From NCBI GenBank assembly GCA_030598625.1, contig JAUVPO010000022.1, forward strand, positions 1 to 13,435: DNA of 13,435 nt, read 5' to 3'. The notes under the pieces were generated by a model, which was not told the DNA's origin, searched no databases, and was given only the letters and a program-made list of their open reading frames with translations. The position numbers and the translations under genes were made by a program. This DNA comes from Deferribacteres bacterium (lineage in GTDB: Bacteria; Nitrospirota; Thermodesulfovibrionia; UBA6902). Positions 5,672 to 12,192 of the stretch are shown here, in pieces (the first letter of the stretch is position 1; every line of letters starts with the position of its first letter).

Positions 5672-7366
5672 ATGCCTTCCTACGACAGCGCTCTTGAAGA
5701 GATAAAAGCCAGGGTGGATATTGTTGATTTAATATCTGAATATGTTCACCTGAAACAGGCCGGGCAGAACTGGAAGGGCCTCTGCCCTTTTCACACTGAG
5801 AAAACCCCTTCTTTTACAGTAAGTCCGGCAAAGCAGATATATCATTGCTTTGGATGCGGAAACGGCGGGGACATCTTCACCTTTATAGTTCGCTATGAAA
5901 ACATTTCATTCCCTGAAGCCCTGGGAATACTTGCGAAGAAAGCGGGAGTCACCCTCAAAGAGTCTCGTAAGGGAACCATGGGAACAGGTGAAAAAGAGAC
6001 CCTGCTTAACATGCACAGGGATGCCACACGGTTTTTTCAGCAGAGCCTTGCAAAAAATTCAAAGGCTGGAGATTATCTCAGGGGACGGGGGATTGGAAGT
6101 GATATTCAGGAAATGTTTTCTCTGGGATATGCCGTCAATTCATGGAATGCACTATTAACACATCTTACGCATAAGGGATATAAAACAGAAACAATCAGAA
6201 AAGCCGGACTCGCAAACCAGGGGTCAAAGGGGACTTATGATACATTCAGGGACAGAATTGTGTTCCCTATTTGCGATTTCAAGGGGGATGTTGTTGCCTT
6301 TGGCGGCAGATCTATAGACGGCTCTGAACCAAAATATCTCAATTCTCCGGAAACAACTATTTTTAACAAGCGAAGAGTCCTTTACGGGCTCGACCGCGCC
6401 AGGAATTCCATAAAACAGGCAGGATATGCCTTATTAATGGAAGGTTATCTTGATGTTATAACCGCTCATATTCATGGTTTTTCAAATTCAGTCGCCCCGC
6501 TGGGAACAGCTCTCACACAGGAACAGGGGAAACTGATAAAGAGATTTACGGAAAATGCAACCATTGTTTTTGATAGTGATCAGGCCGGCATAAAAGCGGC
6601 CAAAAATGCCGCCAATGTCCTTCTGGAGAGCGGTCTTAATGTGGAAGTGCTCTCTGTTCCCGATAAAGAAGACCCCGACAGTCTTTTGCGGAAGAAAGGA
6701 AAGGAAACATTTCAGAAGCTGCTCGAAAATCCTTTGTCCGTAGTTGATTTTTTTATCAGGCAGGGGGGGAGCAAACATCTGATTGCCCGTGAAGCGCTTG
6801 AGACGATTTCCAGGGCGCCGGACAATATACTTCAGGATGAATACATAAAAATGCTGTCGGAAAAGCTTAATGTCAATGAACGTAATGTCAGGGATGAGTT
6901 TAAGAAGATAAAAAAGCAGATTAAGGGAGGATACAAAAAATCATCTCCCCCGCCGCCAAGGCATAAAAGAAGACCCGGAGATGAACTGTATATAATAAAG
7001 CTTCTTCTTCAAATGCCTGAAAAGGCCGGGGAGGTTTCAGGCATCCTCCCTGTCGGCGATTTTAAAGATTCTACCTTGCGCAGTATATTTGAGAAAATCA
7101 AAAATGGAATAACCGGTTTTAACGAGCTTGTCGCAAGGTGTGAAGGAGAGGAAAAAGACCTCCTTACAGAGGTTTCTCTAAGTGATGATATTGAGGAGCC
7201 TGAAAAGGCTTTAAGTGATTGCATCAGGCGGTTTCAGGAGAAAAAGAAGGAAGCGATACTTAAAGATCTTCAGGTCAGAATAAAGGACGCGGAATCAAGA
7301 AAAGACAGAGAACTTTTAGACGAGCTTCTGACACAGTGCCAACTCATCAAATCAGGTAAAATTTAA
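5672..7366 (+). CDS. dnaG: DNA primase DnaG
   Basis: DnaG makes the RNA primers for replication, working with the DnaB helicase at the fork. The N-terminal CHC2 zinc finger has C38, H41, C59 and C62. The primase core follows, with the YLRGRGI segment and the DRIVFPI and GGRSIDG motifs. The Toprim metal site is MEGYLDV (E257, D261) and the DSDQAG motif (D301, D303). Residues after about 430, following a proline- and basic-rich hinge (SSPPPPRHKRRPG), form the helical DnaB-binding domain, with low conservation as usual. At 564 aa it is slightly short for the family but complete. The ATG gives the normal N-terminus (EEIKARVDIVDLISEYV), yet the 19 nt before it are pyrimidine-rich and contain no Shine-Dalgarno, so expression may rely on coupling to the upstream gene. 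The common partner rpoD does not follow. Confidence 0.97.
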   Translation: MPSYDSALEEIKARVDIVDLISEYVHLKQAGQNWKGLCPFHTEKTPSFTVSPAKQIYHCFGCGNGGDIFTFIVRYENISFPEALGILAKKAGVTLKESRKGTMGTGEKETLLNMHRDATRFFQQSLAKNSKAGDYLRGRGIGSDIQEMFSLGYAVNSWNALLTHLTHKGYKTETIRKAGLANQGSKGTYDTFRDRIVFPICDFKGDVVAFGGRSIDGSEPKYLNSPETTIFNKRRVLYGLDRARNSIKQAGYALLMEGYLDVITAHIHGFSNSVAPLGTALTQEQGKLIKRFTENATIVFDSDQAGIKAAKNAANVLLESGLNVEVLSVPDKEDPDSLLRKKGKETFQKLLENPLSVVDFFIRQGGSKHLIAREALETISRAPDNILQDEYIKMLSEKLNVNERNVRDEFKKIKKQIKGGYKKSSPPPPRHKRRPGDELYIIKLLLQMPEKAGEVSGILPVGDFKDSTLRSIFEKIKNGITGFNELVARCEGEEKDLLTEVSLSDDIEEPEKALSDCIRRFQEKKKEAILKDLQVRIKDAESRKDRELLDELLTQCQLIKSGKI

Positions 7367-7469
7367 AAAAAACAAGCGAACCATCGAGCCCTCTTTTTTG
7401 TCTAAAGGTTATGGCGGACAATTACGAAACATTCTATAACATGATTACGAGGGAAGCCGTATAAATATT

Positions 7470-7499
7470 TTGCAATGGCATATGGATTAGGGATAAAAT
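7470..7499 (+). promoter_or_regulatory. candidate promoter for the small ORF, possibly leaderless
   Basis: TTGCAA (7470-7475) and TAAAAT (7494-7499) are separated by 18 nt, with seven bases from the -10 to the ATG. Transcription would start at about the start codon. The layout repeats that before glmU (87-116): the same TTGCAAT, the same spacer length and a GCATG start. The rest of the 140-nt gap after dnaG holds an A run (from 7367) and a T run (7393-7398) but no convincing terminator stem. Confidence 0.4.
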
Positions 7500-7506
7500 A
7501 TAAAGC

Positions 7507-7713
7507 ATGAAGGACCCGTTTATCCAGAAACAGTATGCTGAGGAAACAGGGAAGCTCCATATTTCCTGTCCATACAGTAAAGAGACGGGTATAAGAACTC
7601 ACGTAGTGGTAAAAGACGGTTACTGCTATCGGTCGGGAGAGTGTTTGATCGTCTGGTGCAAGTACAACCGCATACAGACCGATTTCGATTCTTATCTATC
7701 GCTACTGTGGTAG
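7507..7713 (+). CDS. hypothetical 68-aa cysteine-containing protein
   Basis: I do not recognise this protein. It is 68 aa, soluble, without signal peptide or membrane segment. It has four cysteines, C21 (in CPYSKET), C40, C46 and C51, spaced so that they could bind one zinc ion, though this is not a standard CxxC ribbon. Codon use (ATA, AGA and GAG codons, mixed Arg) is like that of its neighbours. A promoter-like element sits directly before the ATG. The nearest purine-rich stretch, TTAGGGA near 7487-7493, is too far away to be a good ribosome binding site. It lies alone between dnaG and the rpmE promoter. The CP-aromatic start and later cysteines faintly recall the DnaG CHC2 finger, but the spacing differs and this may be chance. 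It is probably a real gene; the function is unknown. Confidence 0.5.
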   Translation: MKDPFIQKQYAEETGKLHISCPYSKETGIRTHVVVKDGYCYRSGECLIVWCKYNRIQTDFDSYLSLLW

Positions 7714-7719
7714 CAACTA

Positions 7720-7749
7720 TTGAAAAACAACGCATATCTCTGCTATAGT
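7720..7749 (+). promoter_or_regulatory. sigma70-type promoter of rpmE
   Basis: TTGAAA (7720-7725) and TATAGT (7744-7749), each five of six to consensus, are separated by 18 nt. A TGC directly before the -10 makes it an extended -10 element. The predicted transcription start is near 7756, leaving a short leader with GGAGG (7758-7762) 5 nt before the rpmE ATG. This is the best promoter in the window, as expected for a ribosomal protein gene. Confidence 0.7.
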
Positions 7750-7767
7750 TATAAGTTGGAGGTTTAA

Positions 7768-7974
7768 ATGAAACAGAAAATTCATCCGGAAATGAAGGAA
7801 ATCAAGGCGGTGTGTGTTTGCGGGGAGTCGTTTATGACGAAGTCGACGCAGAATTCCATACACGTTGATATATGTTCCCAGTGCCATCCTTTTTTTACCG
7901 GCAAACAGAAACTGGTTGACGCTGAAGGAAGGGTCGAGAAGTTTAAGAAGAAATACGCTAAACATAAGAAGTAG
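7768..7974 (+). CDS. rpmE: 50S ribosomal protein bL31, zinc-binding type
   Basis: bL31 bridges the two ribosomal subunits at the central protuberance. The protein has the family start MKQKIHPEMKEI, then CVCG (C16, C18), TKST, HVDICSQCHPFFTGKQKLVD (C36, C39) and a basic Lys-rich tail. The four cysteines make it the C+ (zinc-containing) paralogue, which in several bacteria can be replaced by a zinc-free form when zinc is short. The length of 68 aa is standard. It has its own promoter, a good ribosome binding site and a strong terminator, so it is transcribed as a single gene. The order rpmE - DUF1385 - prfA is common in bacteria. Confidence 0.97.
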   Translation: MKQKIHPEMKEIKAVCVCGESFMTKSTQNSIHVDICSQCHPFFTGKQKLVDAEGRVEKFKKKYAKHKK

Positions 7975-7981
7975 CCGGACC

Positions 7982-8041
7982 AAAAGGGAAATTCGCACTT
8001 TTAAAAGCAGACTCAATAAAAGGCGAAGTTTCCTTTTTTTT
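7982..8041 (+). terminator. intrinsic terminator after rpmE
   Basis: The arm 7982-7996 (AAAAGGGAAATTCGC) pairs with 8023-8037 (GCGAAGTTTCCTTTT) over 15 positions with one A-G mismatch and one G-U pair. The T run continues to 8041. The 26-nt loop contains the self-complementary CTTTTAAAAG (7998-8007), which may form an inner helix. This is the clearest terminator in the window and separates rpmE from the DUF1385-hisD operon. Confidence 0.8.
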
Positions 8042-8096
8042 ATTGCGGTTCAGTGTGGAATGAGAAATAAAAATTGACAAAAGGATATTTAAATTA

Positions 8097-9002
8097 ATGG
8101 GCGACATAGGCGGACAGGCGGTTATTGAGGGAGTAATGATGAGGTCGGGCGATTTCTACACGGTTGCGGTCAGGTCCCCTGATAATGATATTGTCTTTAA
8201 AAAGGAAAATATCCGGAAACTGCCGAAGCCATTGAAAATGCCCTTGATAAGGGGTATCGTCGCCCTTGTCCAGGCCCTTTCCATAGGTATCAGGGCGCTC
8301 CTGTATTCTGCCGAGGCATCTGGCCATGAGGAGGAGAAGCCATCGTCTCTTTCTCTGTTCTTCACGGTTTTTCTGGCGTTTGTTATAGGGATCGGCCTGT
8401 TTCTACTGCTTCCACTTTACAGCACTAAGCTTCTGGGTATTTTGTTTTATTCCATAAATGACAGTTCCTTGGTGTTTAATCTTGTAGACGGGGTCATCAG
8501 GGTGGCTGTTTTTCTTATATATATTGTATCAATTACCATGAGCAGTGATATCAGGAGGGTGTTCCAGTATCACGGGGCCGAACACAAGGTGGTCCATGCA
8601 TTTGAATCCGGCGCTGAACTGACTATTGAAAATGCGGATAAATACAGCACATTACATCCGAGGTGCGGCACGAGTTTTCTGATTATTGTCATGATGTTGA
8701 GCATCCTGATTTTTTCGCTGATCCCGAAGGACTGGCTGTTTGTTGAGAAGCTGCTGTCAAGGGTGGCGCTGATACCGGTGATTGCGGGACTGTCGTATGA
8801 GTTTATCAAAATTTCATCTAAAAGTATGAATAATCCATTTATTCGCGCGGTGGCAATGCCTGGACTCTGGCTGCAGAAGCTTACAACAGGCGCGCCTTCG
8901 CATGACCAGATAGAGGTTGCCATAACGGCGTTAAAGGAAGTGCTTGATATAGACATCCAAAGCAGGAAAAAAGGGGAGAGTGAAGTAAGTGTTATTGGAT
9001 AA
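8097..9002 (+). CDS. DUF1385 (YqhQ-like) integral membrane protein
   Basis: This belongs to the DUF1385 family (YqhQ in Bacillus subtilis), described in databases as a possible metal-dependent membrane enzyme; its reaction is not known to me. The family signature GGQAVIEGVMMRSGD is at 5-19. H159-G-A-E162-H163 and H187-P-R-C190-G-T form a plausible metal site placed between membrane segments. Hydrophobic helices lie at about 50-70, 85-120, 125-148, 193-209 and 222-238. The conserved TGAPSHDQIEVA near 264-275 closes the core. The protein has 301 aa, normal for the family. The ATG follows a weak AAAAGGA (8079-8085) about 11 nt upstream. The gene opens the operon with prfA, prmC, murA and hisD, and the prfA start lies inside its end. 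Its frequent place beside prfA is a family-wide pattern, but it does not prove a role in translation. Confidence 0.9.
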   Translation: MGDIGGQAVIEGVMMRSGDFYTVAVRSPDNDIVFKKENIRKLPKPLKMPLIRGIVALVQALSIGIRALLYSAEASGHEEEKPSSLSLFFTVFLAFVIGIGLFLLLPLYSTKLLGILFYSINDSSLVFNLVDGVIRVAVFLIYIVSITMSSDIRRVFQYHGAEHKVVHAFESGAELTIENADKYSTLHPRCGTSFLIIVMMLSILIFSLIPKDWLFVEKLLSRVALIPVIAGLSYEFIKISSKSMNNPFIRAVAMPGLWLQKLTTGAPSHDQIEVAITALKEVLDIDIQSRKKGESEVSVIG

Positions 9003-10056
9003 ACTGAAAGAAATTGAAAACAAGTATGACGAGCTGACAAAAATACTTTCAGACCCTGAAATTTTTTCGGATTATTTAAAGAGTCAGAAGTACTCAAAAG
9101 AACAGGCGGAAATTGAAGAGGTTGTAAGGAAAATCAGGGAATATAAGGGGATACTGTCTGGTATTAATGAAGCCGAGGAGATACTGAGCGCGGACGGAGA
9201 CGACGGATTAAAAGAACTGGCAATTGCCGAGCTTGAGGAATTGAGAGAGAAAAGTCCCAGGGTGGAGAGCGAGTTGAAGCTAATGCTTGTCCCCAGGGAC
9301 CCTCTTGATTCAAAAAATATAATACTTGAAATAAGGGCCGGCACCGGAGGCGACGAAGCCGGACTTTTCGCGGCGGACCTCTTCAGGATGTACTGTAAGT
9401 ACGCTGAAGGCAGACGCTGGAAAGTGGAAATAATGGACGTGAGTTCCACGGGTGTCGGAGGGGTAAAGGAGGTAATAGCGTCAATACAGGGAAAAGGCGC
9501 TTACAGCCGTCTCAAATATGAAAGCGGCACACATCGCGTCCAGAGGGTCCCGGCAACGGAAACATCGGGCAGGATACACACTTCCGCCGCGACTGTAGCT
9601 GTTTTGCCGGAGGCCGAAGAGGTTGATCTGAAGATAGAAGAAAAGGATTTGAGGATTGATACGTATTGCGCTTCAGGCCCCGGGGGGCAGGGGGTGAATA
9701 CGACCTATTCCGCGGTAAGGATCGTGCATGTCCCGACAGGGCTGACCGTTCAGTGCCAGGACAGCCGGTCCCAGATAAAAAACAGGGAGAAGGCGCTGAA
9801 GGTCCTGCGTTCAAGATTATACGAACTTGAGCTTGAGACCCAGGAAAGGGAAAGGGCAATGGAAAGAAAGTCACAGGTCGGTTCGGGCGACAGGAGTGAG
9901 AGGATCAGGACATACAATTTCCCGCAGAACAGGGTAACCGACCACAGGATAGGCCTTACCCTTCACAAACTTACATTAATCCTTGATGGTGAACTGGACG
10001 AGCTTATTGACAGCCTTGTTACTCATTATCAGGCTGAAAAGTTGAAAGAAGTATGA
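8989..10056 (+). CDS. prfA: peptide chain release factor 1 (RF1)
   Basis: RF1 recognises UAA and UAG stop codons and triggers peptide release. It is RF1 and not RF2 because the codon-reading loop carries the PxT motif as PAT (188-190), where RF2 has SPF. The catalytic GGQ is at 232-234 in SGPGGQGVNTTYSAVRI; Q234 is the residue methylated by PrmC, encoded next. AGTGGDEA (117-124) is the conserved domain 2 start. The length of 355 aa is standard. The GTG start at 8989 gives MLLDKLKEIENKY, matching the usual RF1 N-terminus. AAGGGGAG (8971-8978), 10 nt before it, serves as binding site. A TTG at 8995 is the alternative but is too far from that site. The first 14 nt overlap the end of the DUF1385 gene, implying translational coupling. 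Confidence 0.97.
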   Translation: MLLDKLKEIENKYDELTKILSDPEIFSDYLKSQKYSKEQAEIEEVVRKIREYKGILSGINEAEEILSADGDDGLKELAIAELEELREKSPRVESELKLMLVPRDPLDSKNIILEIRAGTGGDEAGLFAADLFRMYCKYAEGRRWKVEIMDVSSTGVGGVKEVIASIQGKGAYSRLKYESGTHRVQRVPATETSGRIHTSAATVAVLPEAEEVDLKIEEKDLRIDTYCASGPGGQGVNTTYSAVRIVHVPTGLTVQCQDSRSQIKNREKALKVLRSRLYELELETQERERAMERKSQVGSGDRSERIRTYNFPQNRVTDHRIGLTLHKLTLILDGELDELIDSLVTHYQAEKLKEV

Positions 10057-10069
10057 ACCCTTTATCATT

Positions 10070-10954
10070 ATGAAATCTATTGAGAAATTACGGGACATAT
10101 CAAAAAGGTTTTCCCTTTGCGGTATTGAAGCTGCGGGGAAAGAAGCCGAGATCCTGGTAAGGAGCGCCCTCGATATTAATAATCTTGAATTATACAGGGA
10201 CGATCCGGAACTCGGAAATGAACAGGCGGCCGCAGTTGAAGAAATGGCAGGCAGGAGGAGCAAACGCGAGCCGCTGCAATATATTCTCGGTTATAATGAC
10301 TTTCTCGGGTTGAAACTGCTGGTCGGCCGGGGTGTCCTGGTCCCCCGCCCCGAGACAGAACTGATGGCAGAGCATGCCATTAGTTTAATCAGAAGAGAGT
10401 TCGCGGAAAAGGGGGGATTGGATGACACAGACCATAGAGGACGAATGACGGTCCTCGACCTTTGTACAGGCAGTGGATGCCTGGCTCTTTCCCTTGCCGA
10501 AGAATTTCCGGGTGCGCTGGTTTACGGTGTCGACATCTCCGGGACCGCGATAAGTTACGCGAAAAAGAACGCGGGAATAAACGGGACCGAAAATGTCTCG
10601 TTTATAAAGGGGCATCTCTTTGGACCTGTTGAACAGGACCGCGTATTTGACTTTATTATCTCAAATCCGCCGTATATCAGTACAGGAGAAATACAAAACC
10701 TGCAGCCTGAAATAAAGGACTGGGAGCCGCTGAACGCGCTTGACGGCGGGCCCGATGGTCTCGATTTTTACCGGGAGATAATTCCGGCTTCGCGGAAATT
10801 CCTGAGAGAAAACGGCATGCTCATGCTCGAACTGGGCGCGGGTTGCGCAGGTGACGTTGCAGGGATGCTGGAAGACGCCGGATATACGGAAGTGGAAGCG
10901 CTGAAGGATTACGCAGGCATAAAAAGGATTATACAGGCAAAATGGACAAAATAG
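10070..10954 (+). CDS. prmC: release factor glutamine N5-methyltransferase PrmC
   Basis: PrmC transfers a methyl group from S-adenosylmethionine to the glutamine of the GGQ motif in RF1 (and RF2), raising the efficiency of termination. The N-terminal helical domain includes REPLQYILGYNDFLG and VLVPRPETE (89-97). The SAM-binding loop is LDLCTGSG (129-136), with Cys in place of the commoner Gly. The substrate-binding NPPY is at 199-202, followed by LDGGPDGLDFYREI. The length of 294 aa is normal. The ATG lies 13 nt after the prfA stop. No clear Shine-Dalgarno is present, so coupling to prfA is likely. The last 13 nt overlap the murA start. Residues about 112-126 form a charged linker of variable length. 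Confidence 0.96.
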   Translation: MKSIEKLRDISKRFSLCGIEAAGKEAEILVRSALDINNLELYRDDPELGNEQAAAVEEMAGRRSKREPLQYILGYNDFLGLKLLVGRGVLVPRPETELMAEHAISLIRREFAEKGGLDDTDHRGRMTVLDLCTGSGCLALSLAEEFPGALVYGVDISGTAISYAKKNAGINGTENVSFIKGHLFGPVEQDRVFDFIISNPPYISTGEIQNLQPEIKDWEPLNALDGGPDGLDFYREIIPASRKFLRENGMLMLELGAGCAGDVAGMLEDAGYTEVEALKDYAGIKRIIQAKWTK

Positions 10955-12192
10955 AGGTTGAAGGTGGAGTAAGATTGAGTGGTGAAGTGATAATAAGTGG
11001 CGCAAAAAACGCGGCGCTCCCTGTAATGGCGGCCTCGATTCTCGGCCCCGGAGAAAATCTCATTTCCAATGTCCCCCAACTTAGAGACATCTCAACTATG
11101 GGCAAACTCCTCGCTCACCTTGGAATGGGTTATCATCAGGAAAACGGAGGTGTAATCCTTCAGTCGAGTGATATAACGTCTATCGAGGCCCCTTATGATT
11201 ATGTTAAAACCATGCGCGCTTCAGTGCTTGTGCTGGGCCCGCTGGTTGCGAGGGCAGGGGAGGCAAAGGTGTCTCTGCCCGGCGGCTGCGCCATAGGCGC
11301 GAGGCCCATAAACCTGCATACAATAGGACTTGAAAAAATGGGGGCGGAAATCAGTCTGTCCGAAGGATATATTCACGCGAAGGCAAAGAAGTTAAAGGGC
11401 GCTGATATTTACTTTGATATACCGACAGTAACGGGTACGGAAAACCTGATGATGGCCGCAACCCTTGCGGAAGGGGAAACCGTGCTTGAGAACGCGGCCT
11501 GTGAGCCCGAGGTGGTTGATCTTGCAAATGCATTGATATCAATGGGAGCGGATATCCGGGGCGCCGGGACAAGGATCGTAAAAATAAAAGGTGTAACCGG
11601 CCTCAGTCCCCTGAATTACAGAATAATCCCTGACAGAATAGAGGCAGGGACTTTTCTTGCTGCCGCAGCCATTACGGAAGGTGATGTCGGGATTAATAAC
11701 TGCGAACCGGGGCATATCGAGTCTGTCATTAACAAGCTGAAAGAAACAGGTGTGGAGATTACCCATGAAACGGACAGGTTGCGGGTCCGAGGACCGGCAC
11801 GTGTGAACGCGGAAGACATACAGACCAGGCCTTATCCCGGATTCCCGACGGATATGCAGGCCCAGTTTATGGCATTAATGACGCTTGCCGAGGGAACGAG
11901 TCTTATAACGGAGAACATATTTGAAAACCGGTTTATGCATGTCGCGGAATTAAAGAGGATGGGCGCCGATATAAGGGTGGAAGGGTCTATAGCGAAAGTT
12001 AAAGGGATAAGAGCATTAAAGGGCGCGCCTGTTATGGCCACGGACCTGCGTGCGAGCGCCTCGCTTGTCGTTGCGGGACTCGCGGCAAAGGGGACCACAA
12101 TTATCGACAGGGTGTATCATATCGACAGGGGGTATGAGAGCATAGAAGAGAAGCTCAAGGTCCTCGGGGCAAGGATCAGGCGAATTAAATGA
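10942..12192 (+). CDS. murA: UDP-N-acetylglucosamine 1-carboxyvinyltransferase MurA
   Basis: MurA transfers enolpyruvate from PEP to UDP-GlcNAc, the first committed step of peptidoglycan synthesis. The active-site residues of the family are present: K22-N23 in SGAKNAALP, R92 in MRAS, C116 in PGGCAIGARPINLH, D304 in GFPTDMQAQ and R370 in DLRASASL. Cys rather than Asp at 116 predicts that the enzyme is open to fosfomycin, known to bind this residue. The length of 416 aa is normal. The start at 10942 overlaps prmC by 13 nt and has no strong binding site, so translation is probably coupled. The end overlaps hisD in an ATGA. The sequence shows the inside-out alpha/beta barrel repeats of the EPSP synthase family. 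Confidence 0.97.
   Translation: MDKIEVEGGVRLSGEVIISGAKNAALPVMAASILGPGENLISNVPQLRDISTMGKLLAHLGMGYHQENGGVILQSSDITSIEAPYDYVKTMRASVLVLGPLVARAGEAKVSLPGGCAIGARPINLHTIGLEKMGAEISLSEGYIHAKAKKLKGADIYFDIPTVTGTENLMMAATLAEGETVLENAACEPEVVDLANALISMGADIRGAGTRIVKIKGVTGLSPLNYRIIPDRIEAGTFLAAAAITEGDVGINNCEPGHIESVINKLKETGVEITHETDRLRVRGPARVNAEDIQTRPYPGFPTDMQAQFMALMTLAEGTSLITENIFENRFMHVAELKRMGADIRVEGSIAKVKGIRALKGAPVMATDLRASASLVVAGLAAKGTTIIDRVYHIDRGYESIEEKLKVLGARIRRIK

Noticed and set aside
7367..7400. A run and T run after dnaG as an intrinsic terminator
   Set aside because: The A-rich and T-rich parts do not pair into a stable stem, and no GC-rich stem directly precedes the T run.
8074..8079. Perfect TTGACA -35 box before the DUF1385 gene
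   Set aside because: No -10-like hexamer lies 15-19 nt downstream; that position falls on the start codon and the first codons. It may be chance, so no promoter is called, although the operon must have one between 8042 and 8096 or be fed by read-through.
8570..9097. Open frame of 175 codons on the minus strand
   Set aside because: It lies antisense to the end of the DUF1385 gene and the start of prfA, both firmly identified. The translation is Ser/Leu/Ile-rich without recognisable motifs, as expected of a shadow frame.
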